A stretch of 64,000 nucleotides of DNA from NCBI GenBank assembly GCA_958430865.1, contig CAUDNR010002347.1, positions 1,161 through 65,160 of the forward strand, written 5' to 3'. Below, piece by piece: positions 12,214 through 22,310 of the stretch. Under the pieces are notes generated by a model. The model worked only from the letters and a program-made list of their open reading frames with translations, was not told where the DNA came from and searched no databases. This DNA comes from Entrophospora sp. SA101 (Eukaryota; Glomeromycota; Glomeromycetes; Entrophosporales; Entrophosporaceae). Position 1 is the stretch's first letter, and every line of letters starts with the position of its first letter. Both the position numbers and the translations under genes were made by a program.

Positions 12214-12444
12214 CTACATGCTGAGAATATTTGAATCGAGATTATTTACCTCTAAATATCTGCATAATTCTACATAATCAAATATCGCTTTCGTATCTTG
12301 CGTATTCCTATTTATGATTGTTATAAAATTTTCGTCGATTACATGCATATACTTAACCAGATTTTTGAATTGCATATACTGTTTAGGATTATCGGTAAAT
12401 CTACTTTGAGTTTTTCGTCTGTTATTCTTAGATTTTCGAGACAT
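12214..12444 (-). CDS. small basic MSRKSK protein
   Basis: 76 residues from the ATG at 12444; an upstream in-frame ATG would add 13 unconserved residues. Highly basic N-terminus (MSRKSKNNRRK), then FTDNPKQYMQF, then IFDYVELCRYLEVNN. A homologue at 31053-31265 is conserved end to end, and 5' remnants occur near 33.05 and 36.89 kb, all beginning at the same MSRKSK codons. In both full copies it is head to head with a coiled-coil/KARKIY gene. No known family is recognised; a nucleic-acid-binding or adaptor role would be guesswork. Confidence 0.6.
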   Translation of the reverse strand: MSRKSKNNRRKTQSRFTDNPKQYMQFKNLVKYMHVIDENFITIINRNTQDTKAIFDYVELCRYLEVNNLDSNILSM

Positions 12445-12719
12445 ATTTGATATATCTATATTAATATGGATAAATGACTTCAATTTTTATCTTCCGTAAA
12501 TGTATCAATGGTCAAGGAAATAAAAAATATATTATATATAAATGGTTTACCATGGGTTTTTTTCAGATTCTACCATATTACATAATACATTTTTTTTCAT
12601 TTCGTGCATATAGTATAAAAACATTAGATTCGATTTTTCTCAACAAAATTGAATTACAATATTTATATGTGAATAAGCTTTTGAATATATCTTGCATATA
12701 GTATAAAACAATCGCAAAC

Positions 12720-13199
12720 ATGCAATCTACAATGGAAAACATGCAATCTACAATCGATTCATTGAGGGAATTAAATTCCAAACTCGTAGCCGAGATTAAT
12801 GAACTTAGAAAAGAGAATGGCGATATTAAGGCCGAAACTATCGAGGTTAAAGCCAATATTGCAAAATTATATGATGATATTAAGGAAATCAAACAATCTT
12901 CGGCTAGGAATTCGAAAGAAAGGTCAGCTCAAAAAAACAAAATTAATTATCAAAAGGCAAGTACAGAGATATTTAATCAAATGATTTTAGCACGTCCAGA
13001 ATTAAAGATAGAGGATTTGCGTGAGACGACTGAAAAGGCTAGAAAAATTTATACATTGTTTAATGGAATTGGGATAGATAAAATCGGATTCTTTTCTGAA
13101 TGTAGTATTGATGATATTTCTAGTTTAACAGATGCTCAAATACAAGATATAATAATATATTATACTGATAAACTTGCTATTCTCAAAAATTTTAGATAA
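12720..13199 (+). CDS. short coiled-coil protein with KARKIYxLF-type domain
   Basis: 159 residues, ATG to TAA. The N-terminus holds a short duplication (MQSTMEN / MQSTIDS), then a coiled coil beginning SLRELNSKLVAEINELRKEN, nearly the same as the start of the 31.4 kb gene. The C-terminal half is a compact form of the shared domain: RETTEKARKIYTLF, GIGIDKI, then SIDDISSLTDAQIQDII. The QKEILCWY sub-block seen in the longer relatives is missing, so this may be a minimal or internally deleted member. It is divergent from the MSRKSK gene 275 bp away. Confidence 0.7.
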   Translation: MQSTMENMQSTIDSLRELNSKLVAEINELRKENGDIKAETIEVKANIAKLYDDIKEIKQSSARNSKERSAQKNKINYQKASTEIFNQMILARPELKIEDLRETTEKARKIYTLFNGIGIDKIGFFSECSIDDISSLTDAQIQDIIIYYTDKLAILKNFR

Positions 13200-13305
13200 G
13201 CATTACAGTTGATATTTCGTATCATGTAAGTAATGAATTATAAAACTAGCACCCAAAAAAGGCGTAAAAATATTTTATTAAATATATATATAAAAAACGT
13301 ATATA

Positions 13306-13871
13306 TTATTCTCTCTTAATGCTACCACCGCCTGCATCTTCTTGGAAGGTTCCCGGTTTAGCACTAATGTATTCTAAGTTTAATCGTAATCCTCCTGTTG
13401 TCTGAATTTCTAGTTGTCCCGGATTATTAATGATATTATCAAGAGGTATTCTTTCGTTATTGACCAATAGATACGAATCCTTTTTTTGAACTTTCCTATG
13501 ATCATACAGAGCGATGAAAATGAGTTATATACTATATAGAAAAACAAAAATCGTTTCCTTCCAAACCAATTAGAGAAATCATGCAACTTACAACATAGTA
13601 GGTTCTCCTTGACTTAGTGATCCATCGTCAAATCTTTTACCGCCCCCATTATGAACAGCGAGATAAATGTTATCAAGTCCCACTATGTAAAAAAGTATTA
13701 TTGTTTTATAGGATTATGTCCATGCATTCCATACATTATTAAAGTCAATAGAAGAATTTATTTACCGAATTTAACTGAAAGTGTTCCTTCCATTGTAATT
13801 GTAGACTTTTTTCCGTTAAAAAATATAAGGGTGAAATCCACCTCATAAATCCGCCTTATTTGTAGTTTCAT
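13306..13871 (-). CDS. small three-exon gene of unknown function
   Basis: Found by splicing. Exons 13871-13766, 13682-13592 and 13495-13306, with GT-AG introns at both joins, give one continuous 128-codon frame ending in TAA. The product is beta-rich, with LAVHNGGGKRFDDGS in the middle and a Gly-rich tail ending near DAGGGSIKRE. The ATG at 13871 falls inside a sequence block that is non-coding beside two related loci (33.8 and 37.55 kb), so the true start may be the later ATG of MEGTLSVKF. No family recognised. It occupies the same slot as the small minus-strand genes at 33.2 and 37.1 kb. Confidence 0.5.
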
Positions 13872-14290
13872 TTGTTACCTGAGAACCTGCTAGAAGAAAA
13901 AATTACATGATTGGTAATTACGTTACCCCAACCATTTTCCAGATCCTTTCTTCACAAGGCAATTCTATTAGAATCACAAGGACCAAGCACTAAATATATT
14001 TCGTCATTCTGGGGAATTTAAACCCTTTAGCCTGACGATCTCTCATTCAAAGTGTAAAATAAGACAAATTTCGACGATCTTCGGAGATTGTAAAGATCTC
14101 AAGTTCCATAACGTATGAAATTTGATATTATTACTGATAAGAACAATAAACCTTCCATTCTTTTATCCTTTTCAAGTTTCATTAGCATTTCTTCTTATCG
14201 GAGAAACCATACACAATAAGAAAAGGCTTTATTATTAATAACGATAGAAAATAATTTTTAGCGGTATCACAAAAAAAAAATCATTGTGAA
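13838..14290. repeat. conserved cassette block, copy 1
   Basis: Starts around CCTCATAAATCCGCCTTATT and runs through GAGAACCTGCTAGAAG, GGTAATTACGTTACCC, GATCTCAAGTTCC and ATTATTACTGATAA to a TTAGCGGTATCAC end. Copies lie at about 33.80-34.21 and 37.54-37.99 kb with the same order of sub-blocks. It has no open frame of note. It lies between a small minus-strand gene and, at two of three loci, a C2HC/IQ-like gene, so it may be a bidirectional promoter region. Confidence 0.75.
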
Positions 14291-14424
14291 ACGAATAGAT
14301 ATATTAATATGTTCTGGATAAAAATCGCTATTTTTCATATATCGAATATTAATATGTTTACGTTTGTGTTTTCATGTGCAATCGAGCTAATTTGGCTATT
14401 ATTAGAAGTTCATATAACGTGTAA

Positions 14425-14520
14425 GAGGTCAGTTGATGTCTTGTGCGACTATATGCAGGGATCCCTAAAATTGGATTAACCGCACACGGTTTAGATTCTT
14501 AAAAATCATGCGTATTAATG
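14425..14520. promoter_or_regulatory. conserved block with core CTTGTGCGACTATATGCAGG
   Basis: The core continues GATCCCTAAA and then GGTTTAGATTCTT. Near-identical blocks lie at about 34268-34312 and 39326-39425. Two of three precede genes of the C2HC/IQ-like family (14759 and 39589), which suggests a promoter or leader role, though spread as part of the duplicated cassette is also possible. Confidence 0.55.
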
Positions 14521-14758
14521 TGTGTATATATATATATATTTCGATTTTTCCCATATTAATATATCAGTATTACTATAGATTATCTCTGCTTTATTAAAAA
14601 TGAATCATGTATTCTTAGACTATAGGTTAATAAAAATCACATATAAACCATTAAACTTATTATAATTGCTAAATATTTCTGGTTTAGATATCACTATTAT
14701 TCTCGGTAACAAACAAAGACAACTACCCAAACCGTTTAATAACCGTCCTGGATATGAT

Positions 14759-15670
14759 ATGAAGTATGTTATGATATATCTCAACTATTATCATCCTATT
14801 TATTATGGTGAAAATCTTGAGAAACTCTTTGATACTGAAAAAAAATATGACAACTTGTCTATAGTAAAACGAGACGAAAAACTTATTCAATGGGCAGTAC
14901 GAGTTAGAATCGATCTTCAAGATTTATTAAGCGAGAATAAACTTGGTATGTATCATAGATATTGCTTATTTGCTTCTTATCCTGGAGGTAGACTTGTAGG
15001 TTATGATGATTACCAAAATTACTACAGACCAAAACCGCTTAAGAATGGGACTGCTATCTGTTTCGGGTGTTGGAAGGTATTTCGTGCTGATGTGGATATA
15101 AAGCCTAAAAAAACGTTTGACCATGCTTATAAAAGATTTGCGGAAATGGTTGAACCTAAAGACCTGATGCAGGATCATTGGGATAACTACTGTTCTAGAC
15201 CTAAAACCGATTTTGGACGTGCAAGGATTATACAACAAGCTTGGAGAAATTTCAAGAAGAGACCTGAATCATTGACATCCAAAGTTTGGAATGCTGTAAA
15301 AGCGGATATTATTCCCGATGAAAAGAAATTCTTAGGTGTAACTCCTTGTAAATTGAAAAATCCTGTATCTCTGGATCAATTTAAATTACGTTACTCTAAG
15401 GAATTTTCTGAGTTTATAAAAGAATATAACAGATATCCACCTGATATTGAATTTAGAATTAGAACATACGAGGAATATTATATTCCATATGATTGGATAG
15501 GTTCCAAGAAAAACCAATTACACGATAGATTGCAAAACTATGTTATAGAATTATTACGTCAACGAGGCTATAGAGTAGTTCATGGAAATTCTTGGTATGT
15601 TATGGTAAAATGGATCGAGAATCCAGATTGTTATGCTAACAAGACATATCCGAATATTGTTAGAATATAA
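14759..15670 (+). CDS. C2HC zinc-type protein with IQ-like helix
   Basis: 303 residues from the first ATG in frame (MKYVMIYLNYY); the frame is open back to 14666 without an ATG, so an upstream exon is possible. A putative zinc site is formed by AICFGC...DHWDNYC, as in the two relatives at 38350 and 39589, where it reads AICFSC/AICHSC...HW..(R/N)C. An IQ-like segment ARIIQQAWRNFKKRPESL follows. The C-terminal third (DQFKLRYSKEFSEF to the end) is absent from the two relatives and holds a WIGSKKNQLHDRLQNY helix. Function unknown; IQ-like helices bind calmodulin-type proteins in known families, but the match is weak. Confidence 0.6.
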   Translation: MKYVMIYLNYYHPIYYGENLEKLFDTEKKYDNLSIVKRDEKLIQWAVRVRIDLQDLLSENKLGMYHRYCLFASYPGGRLVGYDDYQNYYRPKPLKNGTAICFGCWKVFRADVDIKPKKTFDHAYKRFAEMVEPKDLMQDHWDNYCSRPKTDFGRARIIQQAWRNFKKRPESLTSKVWNAVKADIIPDEKKFLGVTPCKLKNPVSLDQFKLRYSKEFSEFIKEYNRYPPDIEFRIRTYEEYYIPYDWIGSKKNQLHDRLQNYVIELLRQRGYRVVHGNSWYVMVKWIENPDCYANKTYPNIVRI

Positions 15671-16147
15671 TATGTTACTACAATTTTATTTATCGCCATT
15701 TCTGGGATAATGGTATCTTTTTTTTGTTAAATGCCTCAGTTTACCAAGGTTTGATGGTATATTTTTTCATACAAACTAATTACATACGACAGAGTGGTGA
15801 GTAAGACATAACTATATACTATATTCTATATAAAAAAAATGGCGGAAAAAAAAATTTATTATTTGATTAAACTTAGACATCTTTTTTATATGAAATCGAA
15901 GAAAAAAAGTTACAATTGCAGAGGATAAAGATAAGTTATTCAAGCTTAGCGGAGTTAGTTTCACTAAAAAATCTCGATCATAATTTATTTTCTTTATTAC
16001 GCTATTAATGATTTGATCTCTTCTTCCAGATCTAGAGGATTCATCTTCAATTTTTTGCAAAAGTGATCAGCATGATTTTTAGCTGTGCTAGCTTCGCTAT
16101 TTTATTTTGAATATATCGACCTCTTATATAAAAAAATATTATTGATA
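15671..16147. other. intergenic region with duplicated segment
   Basis: Contains the block around AAACTTAGACATCTTTTTTA at 15865-15930, repeated near 40.60-40.66 kb. The minus-strand open frame inside is AT-rich and unconserved. Otherwise nothing is seen. Confidence 0.5.
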
Positions 16148-16604
16148 ATGTCGTCAGAGCTTGATTTATTGAGACAGCGACTTTCCAGACTTGAGGCTAA
16201 AAATACTAAACTTGAGGCTGAAAATACTGAATTAAAACGAATCATAAAAGAAATTGGTAATCTTAGGATCGAAAATGCAAAACTAAAACAGATCATAAAG
16301 GGAAATCAAACTACGAATGATAATGCACCAAATTCTGAAAAAAAACGACCCATTCGTACAGATCCTAAATCGACGGAAGATAAAAAGATTGACGATTCTC
16401 CAGATTTGATAGGAAAAGAAAGCGTTAGTAATATGATGGAGGAGAGAAACAGAGATAAAAAGATTCAACGAGAAATGGTTATCCAGGACTCATCGAAGAG
16501 TAGTTCAGAAACTATTCTCTCAAAAAATGATCAGGATACGCATTTATCAGCTCCAAAAGAACGACTCTCTGAGTCATGTGATTCAAAAACCGTGACAAAA
16601 TGTC

Positions 16605-16815
16605 TAGGGATGGGGACGGTTTATGACACGTCCGGCGACGAATAATATTTTTATAATTGATCCGTGACGATTAATATACTAAATTATAAGTAACAATTAA
16701 TTTGTCTTGTTTTGGCAATATAAATGTCACCTGCAATTTAGTATATTAATCGTCACGGATCAATTATAAAAATATTATTCGTCGCCGGCCGTGTCATAAA
16801 CCGTCCCCATCCCTA
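16605..16815. mobile_element. hAT-type MITE, copy 1 (211 bp)
   Basis: Terminal inverted repeats begin TAGGGATGGGGACGGTTTAT and extend about 80 bp inward, with a short non-palindromic core around TTGTCTTGTTTTGGCAA. It is flanked on both sides by AAAATGTC (16597-16604 and 16816-16823), an 8-bp target duplication. An 8-bp duplication with TIR ends of the form YARNG is characteristic of the hAT superfamily. No coding capacity, so non-autonomous. Confidence 0.85.
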
Positions 16816-17574
16816 AAAATGTCACGAATCAAATCGATGGTAATTTTTCTGATATTGAAACATAAAAAAAAAAAGCATTACTCACAAATATTTAATACAA
16901 ATAATATTTTATTTTTATGAAAATCTTGTTGTATCGCATTATGAATTGATCACATGTTTATGATTTGCAAATTCCCTTTTTCTATAATAGTCTTTTTTTA
17001 CCAAAACAGAAGGTCCGTTATAAAGAGTGTCTACTGTATAGAGAGATGTGACATGCGCATGAAAAAAAAATGCGACCCGCAGTATTTTTCAAATAATGCA
17101 ATGTCACATACATAATTCTATTCAAAAAAGAAAAAGCAATTTTTAATTTTTACCAAGTTGTTATTGATTATATATTATTACAAAATCAAAAATTTGGCCT
17201 CATTTTGTTAAACTAGATAGAATTGATAATTTCGGCTTCTGTTTCATCAGCTTGCTTTTAAAAGGAGTTGGTCTGCCTTTTCTTTTAATTACAAATTAAA
17301 TGCAAAAAAGTACCAACAATGATAATATGGATATTATAATTGATGATGATGATGGAAATGTGAGAGGCGATAATGATGAAACGATTAGGTGGTGATATAT
17401 TTAGATTTTTTTTTTAGATATAAAAAAGACCAAAAATTTAAAAAAAAAATGCCTGTATAACAAAAATTTTTTAAATGACTAAATTAAAAAACTAGAAAAG
17501 ATTTTAAATGAAGCTTTGCATACATTTTGTACAACGATATTAACTAAAACCTTATCCATGAACCCTTAAATAAA
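16816..17574. other. 759-bp segment between two MITE copies
   Basis: Its first ~40 bp (AAAATGTCACGAATCAAA...) resemble the sequence following the second MITE, so it begins as a diverged copy of the interrupted gene. The rest is AT-rich and shows no gene. Confidence 0.6.
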
Positions 17575-17785
17575 TAGGGATAGGGACGGTTTATGTCACT
17601 TTAGGCGACGAATAATATTTTTATAATTGATCCGTGACGATTAATATACTAAATTATAAGTAACAATTAATTTGTCTTGTTTTGGCAATATAAATGTCAC
17701 CTGCAATTTAGTATATTAATCGTCACGGATCAATTATAAAAATATTATTCGTCGCCGGACGTGTCATAAACCGTCCCCATCCCTA
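17575..17785. mobile_element. hAT-type MITE, copy 2 (211 bp)
   Basis: Same length as copy 1 and nearly identical, differing at the left end (TAGGGATAGGGACGG, TGTCACTTTAGGCG). The right flank is AAAATGTC (17786-17793) but the left flank is TAAATAAA, so this copy lacks its own target duplication. Together with copy 1 it bounds a 1181-bp unit (16605-17785) flanked by AAAATGTC. Confidence 0.85.
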
Positions 17786-18704
17786 AAAATGTCACGATCA
17801 AAATAATAACCCTGATAATATTTCTGAAATATCGATATCTGAATCTGATAACCAAATAATAGAAGGTTTAATTCAAGAACTAACCTCTAATTTTCCTGAA
17901 ATTGATACAAATAACGGTGAAATAGAAATTAGTAAATCTTGTATACAGGATATGGTTCCCGGTTCTACCCAATGTTTATCCGATCTATTCGATAAAGCAA
18001 TTAAATTGGGTCAAAAACAAATTTTGTGCTGGTATAATTACTCTTTTGAATTTGAAAATAAGGTTAAAAGTCTTACAACGGATAGTAAGATTAAAGATAA
18101 GACAGCAAGATCTCAAATATATAAAGAAATGAAACCTTTTCTACCTAACATTACTGATGTAAATTTGCATAAGAAAACTGAAAGAGCCCGAAAAATTCTT
18201 AAACTATTTGGAGAAGGGGGTATATGTATAAATAAAATTAAATATATTACATATAGTGCAAGTACTATTTCGGGTTTAAAAGATACTCAAATTCAGTATA
18301 TAATAAGTCAAGTGAATTCAAAAACCGTTGCCAATAAAAACGATCAGACTTCTGGATCAAATTATTTATCAAAAGTTGAGGCAAGTGGGAAAACAACGCT
18401 TCGAGTCTCTGACTCATTAGTCACATCTTCTAATACTTCAAGTATTGACAAGGATTTCTTTATTGATGAGACAAATGAGATAAATGAGATAAATGAGATA
18501 AATGATATAAGTGAAATCTTATAATTATATTCGTTAAAGGTAATTAATCAAATTTGGTTAATCACGTACATGTTTACATCATTATTATGATCAGGTGTAT
18601 AAATTGAAATTTTAATCTAAAAATAATTTTTGTTCTACGCTGTATAACATATCAATTATCTGATTTATTATGTAGATGAAATATCAAAGGGATGAAATAA
18701 TATT

Positions 18705-18938
18705 TTTTTATTGTCTTTATACTACTTTTTTTCTAAAAATCGAATTAGCGGTTGTTAAAGATGATTTACTATATTTTAGCGGAGCTAACATGGCTAATAT
18801 TACGATTTACTATATTTTAATATTATGATTTACTATATTTTAATATTATGATTTACTATATTTTAATATTATGATTTATTATATTTTAGCGGAGCCTTTA
18901 GTGTAACTAAAGATATTATGATTTACTATATTTTTAGC
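18705..18938. repeat. ATTTACTATATTTTA repeat block, copy 1
   Basis: Four to five tandem ~25-bp units (ATTATGATTTACTATATTTTA), preceded by TTAGCGGAGCTAACATGGC and followed by TTAGCGGAGCCTTTAGTG. The block matches 41725-41957 almost base for base. Its right edge is exactly where the HIS4 fragment begins. Confidence 0.85.
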
Positions 18939-21018
18939 AATCAAATCTATAGGTTTAACTGGAGATGTAATTATATGTATACCAAGTATTAATGACATAA
19001 ATCTACTTTCAGATTTTCTTAAAACCTATCAATTGGGCTCTTATTGGGTGTATCCAATAAAAGATATAAACTCCAATGACATGGAAAATGTTATAAAAAT
19101 TCTTGATCAAGGTTGTGCAAAAATTGTCATTCCTGGTTCTTTGATTTTATCATCACCAACTTCTTTACCAGAAAAAATTTTTGATATTCCATCAGAAAGG
19201 TTGGCAATAAATTTAAATCTCTATGATTTATCAGGACAAAATAGTAAAGTTGACCAATTGGTTAACAAGTTATATTCATTGGTTTCTGGGTATATTATCA
19301 CTATTTTGGAACAAGATTTATCTGAAAAATTAAAAAATTCTTATCCTGAAAATCTTTTTAAAACATTGGAAAATTTTATTGATTTAAATCAAAAAAATAT
19401 ATTATCATCAGGAGGACTTGCAAAAATTAGTGTCAATCTCTTGAAAAAAGATTTTAATTATTCATTAGATTTGATAAAAAAATTTTCAGATAAAAATTTA
19501 GCACCAGTAGTTCCAATTGAAAAGCTTACTTTGGAGTCAAATCATGACAATTCTACTATTAATTTAGCTGATTCATTTAGTTGTACTCTAAAATCAGATC
19601 GTCCTGACAATTTGTTTACTACAGTTGTGGTAAATGAAAGTGATGAAGCATTAGGTGTTGTTTATTCTTCAATTGAAAGCATAAGAGAAGCAATCAAAAC
19701 CAGAACAGGTGTTTATCAAAGTCGAAAACGTGGATTATGGTACAAAGGTTCAACATCGGGTGCAATCCAAGAATTAAGAAAAATTCTGATTGATTGTGAT
19801 AATGACTCATTAAAGTTTGTTGTTAAACAATTTGGAAGTGGTATGTTGTTGACATTAAAAAAATTCCATCTTTATTTTTTTTTGCTTCTATTTTTTTTTT
19901 GAAATAATTTTGTTTTGAAATTGCAAGGATTTTGTCATTTAAATACACAAACTTGTTTTGGTTCAAGCAACGGCTTATCACAATTAGAACAAACACTCTT
20001 AAGTCGTAAAGCATCTGTACCACCTGGCTCTTACACCCAAAAATTATTTCAAAACCCTGATTTGCTTAAATCAAAAATCATGGAAGAAGCTGATGAATTA
20101 TGTGCAGCAACTAGTAAAGAGGAAATTATATGGGAAGCTGCTGACTTGATATATTTCACTCTTGCCAAATGTGTAGCTAATGGGGTTTCATTATCAGACA
20201 TAGAATCACATTTGGATAAGCGAGCAAAAAAAATTTCTAGAAGACCAGGTGATGTGAAACCAAAATGGGATGTATCAAAAAAACAAGAAAAAGAAACATC
20301 AAATAGTGAAGTTGATCAAAAATCCAATTCCATAAACCAAGAAATGATAAGCATGCAAAATTTTACTTTATCTGAAATTGATGCCACCAAAAGATTATCA
20401 TTACTTCAATGACCAATTATTGAATCAGATGATATCATGTCCAGAGTACGTCCCATTGTTGATGATGTACATAAAAGAGGTGATAAGGCTCTTATTGAAT
20501 TGACTGCAAAATTTGATGGCATAAAGCTAGATTCGCCTGTGATTTCTGCACCTTTTCCTTCAGAAGCAATGATGTTGGATGATGACACACGTAATGCTAT
20601 TGATCAAGCTTATGAAAATATTTATAAATTTCATGAAGCGCAGTATGATCGTTCTACTTTGGTTGTTGAAACTATGCCTGGTGTGGTATGTTCACGTTTT
20701 AGTAGACCGATTGAGCGAGTTGGACTTTACGTTCCTGGTGGCACTGCAACATTGCCTTCAACGACACTTATGTTAGGAATTCCAGCCAAAGTCGCAGGTT
20801 GTAAACAGATTACTATTGCCAGTCCACCCTGTAAAGATGGCAGTGTTATACCTGAAGTTTTATATGTTGCTCATAAGGTTGGTGCTTCCAAGGTTCTACT
20901 AGCTGGTGGTGCTCAAGCTATTGCAGCTCTTGCTTATGGAACTGAATCAGTTCCCAAAGTTGACAAGATATGTGGACCTGGAAACCAATATGTTACTGCT
21001 GCCAAAATGTTAGCTCAG
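18939..21018 (+). pseudogene. HIS4: HIS4 (histidine biosynthesis trifunctional protein) fragment
   Basis: Contains the phosphoribosyl-AMP cyclohydrolase core (SRKRGLWYKGSTSGA, DCDND, then GFCHLNTQTCFG across an 87-nt intron at 19841-19927). The phosphoribosyl-ATP pyrophosphatase domain follows (EEADEL, WEAADLIYF), then the first ~200 residues of histidinol dehydrogenase (GDKALIELTAKFDG, YVPGGTA, AGGAQAIAALAYGTES, CGPGNQYVTAAK). It stops at a retained exon/intron border, CAG|GTAAGA, at 21018/21019; the rest of histidinol dehydrogenase, including the catalytic zinc site, is absent. The 5' edge abuts a repeat, and an in-frame TGA lies at 20410-20412 at the start of the HisD domain where fungal proteins have Arg-Pro-Ile. 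A functional HIS4 must be elsewhere. Confidence 0.85.
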
Positions 21019-21289
21019 GTAAGATGAGAGAGAGTTTAACTTTTTAAAAACATTAAAAATAATATTTTTTAATCAATTCTATAAATAAACTTATATATTA
21101 ACTCTCATAATTCATTTAATGATTAAAAAAATCTAATTATAAATTTAATAATAGAATGATAGTTTTAGTAATATAACAGTGGGCGTTTTAGGACAATTTG
21201 GGTGTAAAAAAATAAAACATATTGTTTTTCTATAGATTTCAGTCTTTTTACTATGTTTCTGATAAACTTATATAAAATCTCTATGCAGT

Positions 21290-21900
21290 GTATTTTTTTA
21301 TATATGACACCTTGTAGTGTATTTTTTTGATATCTATTTTGATTACTATTTAGTTTTCTGACGCGGAGGAGCATAGCGACTCCGTATGCGGAGCGAAGCG
21401 GAGCATAGTTATCTGTTTAGTTCACAATTAGCTTTCTAACACTAAGGAGCTCACACCTTAAGGTGTGTGCAACGCAGTTGCGGAGCGAAGCGGAGCATAG
21501 TTATCTTATTTGATTGCTAATTAGCATTCTATCACTGTGAGCATAAACCTTTAGGGGGAATGCAAATATGGTGTATTTTTTTGATATCCTATTTTGATCA
21601 CTATTTAGTTTTCTGTTATTGTGAGCACATCCTCTCTATTCGATGATAAAAACTCGATTGTGACATCAAAATCAATGATGATTTGTTCACGTTTGGTGTA
21701 TTTTTTGTTAAACTATTTTGATTACTATTTAGCTTTCTGACCCGGAGGAGCATAGCGACTCCGAATGCGAAGCGTAGCGGAGCATTAGTTATCTATTTAG
21801 TCAACAATTGGTTTCTTAACACTAAGGAGTATACACCTAAGGTGTGAGCGATGCAGTAGCGGAGCATAGTAATCTTTTAGTTATCAATTAGGTTTCTATG
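21290..21900. repeat. GC-islet repeat cluster
   Basis: Three imperfect repeats of GTGTATTTTTTTGATATC...CTATTTAG(T/C)TTTCTGA (about 21290, 21570, 21700), two of them carrying the GC-rich insert GGAGGAGCATAGCGACTCCG and GGAGCGAAGCGGAGCATAG. Such short GC-rich palindromic inserts occur elsewhere in the window, including inside genes. Confidence 0.65.
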
Positions 21901-21956
21901 GTAAAAAAGATAGTTAAATTTTATTGTCTTGCAGGCCCGAAGGGCGACTCGAAGAG

Positions 21957-22232
21957 TCATGGGTGGTCTTCAAGCATCTGAAGTTGTCGAGCATAAAATT
22001 GCATGACATAATATCCTTTAGAATGTTTTTTGCAACGCCCACAAGCAGAAGCTGTAGGTTTTCCACAATCATCACATAAAACACATTTTTTAGATCTCCA
22101 ATGTTCATGGCACCCTTCAGGACGTCGACACCCACGTCCGCAGACTTCTCCAGAATTGTGTATATATTCACATGTATATTTACCCCCTGACTTTTTGATA
22201 TATTTACCTCCCTCGATATAATCAATAAACAT
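21957..22232 (-). CDS. small Cys-rich (zinc-type) protein divergent from polymerase
   Basis: 91 residues. The core is YTCEYIHNSGEVCGRGC, then PEGC, H, C..C, C..C, H, close to YRCPYILRTGEVCNRPC...PNGCKVH...C..H in the 86-residue protein at 55630-55890. Conserved Cys/His positions suggest one or two zinc-binding modules. It starts 78 bp from the family B polymerase gene on the other strand; the homologue is arranged the same way beside a different polymerase. It ends at TGA inside a GACTCGAAGAGTC palindrome, so the C-terminus may be altered. Function unknown. Confidence 0.65.
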   Translation of the reverse strand: MFIDYIEGGKYIKKSGGKYTCEYIHNSGEVCGRGCRRPEGCHEHWRSKKCVLCDDCGKPTASACGRCKKHSKGYYVMQFYARQLQMLEDHP

Positions 22233-22310
22233 TTCAATAAATGAATAATTAATTTTTATTTAAACAAAAGATCTGGTATATTAATAAAAAACACTGAAAA
22301 ATATATTACT

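Larger units (their letters stand above)
16148..18524 (+). pseudogene. coiled-coil/KARKIY gene split by a composite MITE
   Basis: The 5' half (16148-16604, start MSSELDLLRQ) encodes the N-terminal coiled coil and a Lys/Ser-rich linker, then runs into a transposable element that supplies a false stop at 16643-16645. The 3' half (17786-18524) encodes the shared C-terminal domain (GQKQILCWYNYS, RTERARKI-like KKTERARKILKLF, SASTISGLKDTQIQYII) and a NEINEI tail encoded by a GATAAATGA repeat. Removing 16605-17785 and one copy of the 8-bp target duplication AAAATGTC leaves one uninterrupted frame across the junction. The gene is therefore recently broken. Intact relatives are at 6832-8450 and 31419-32975. 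Confidence 0.72.

Noticed and set aside
12474..12701. Plus-strand frame between the MSRKSK and coiled-coil genes
   Set aside because: It lies in the AT-rich shared upstream region and is absent from the equivalent region at 31.3 kb.
15812..16060. Minus-strand 82-codon frame
   Set aside because: AT-rich and biased; the related segment at 40.60 kb does not preserve it.
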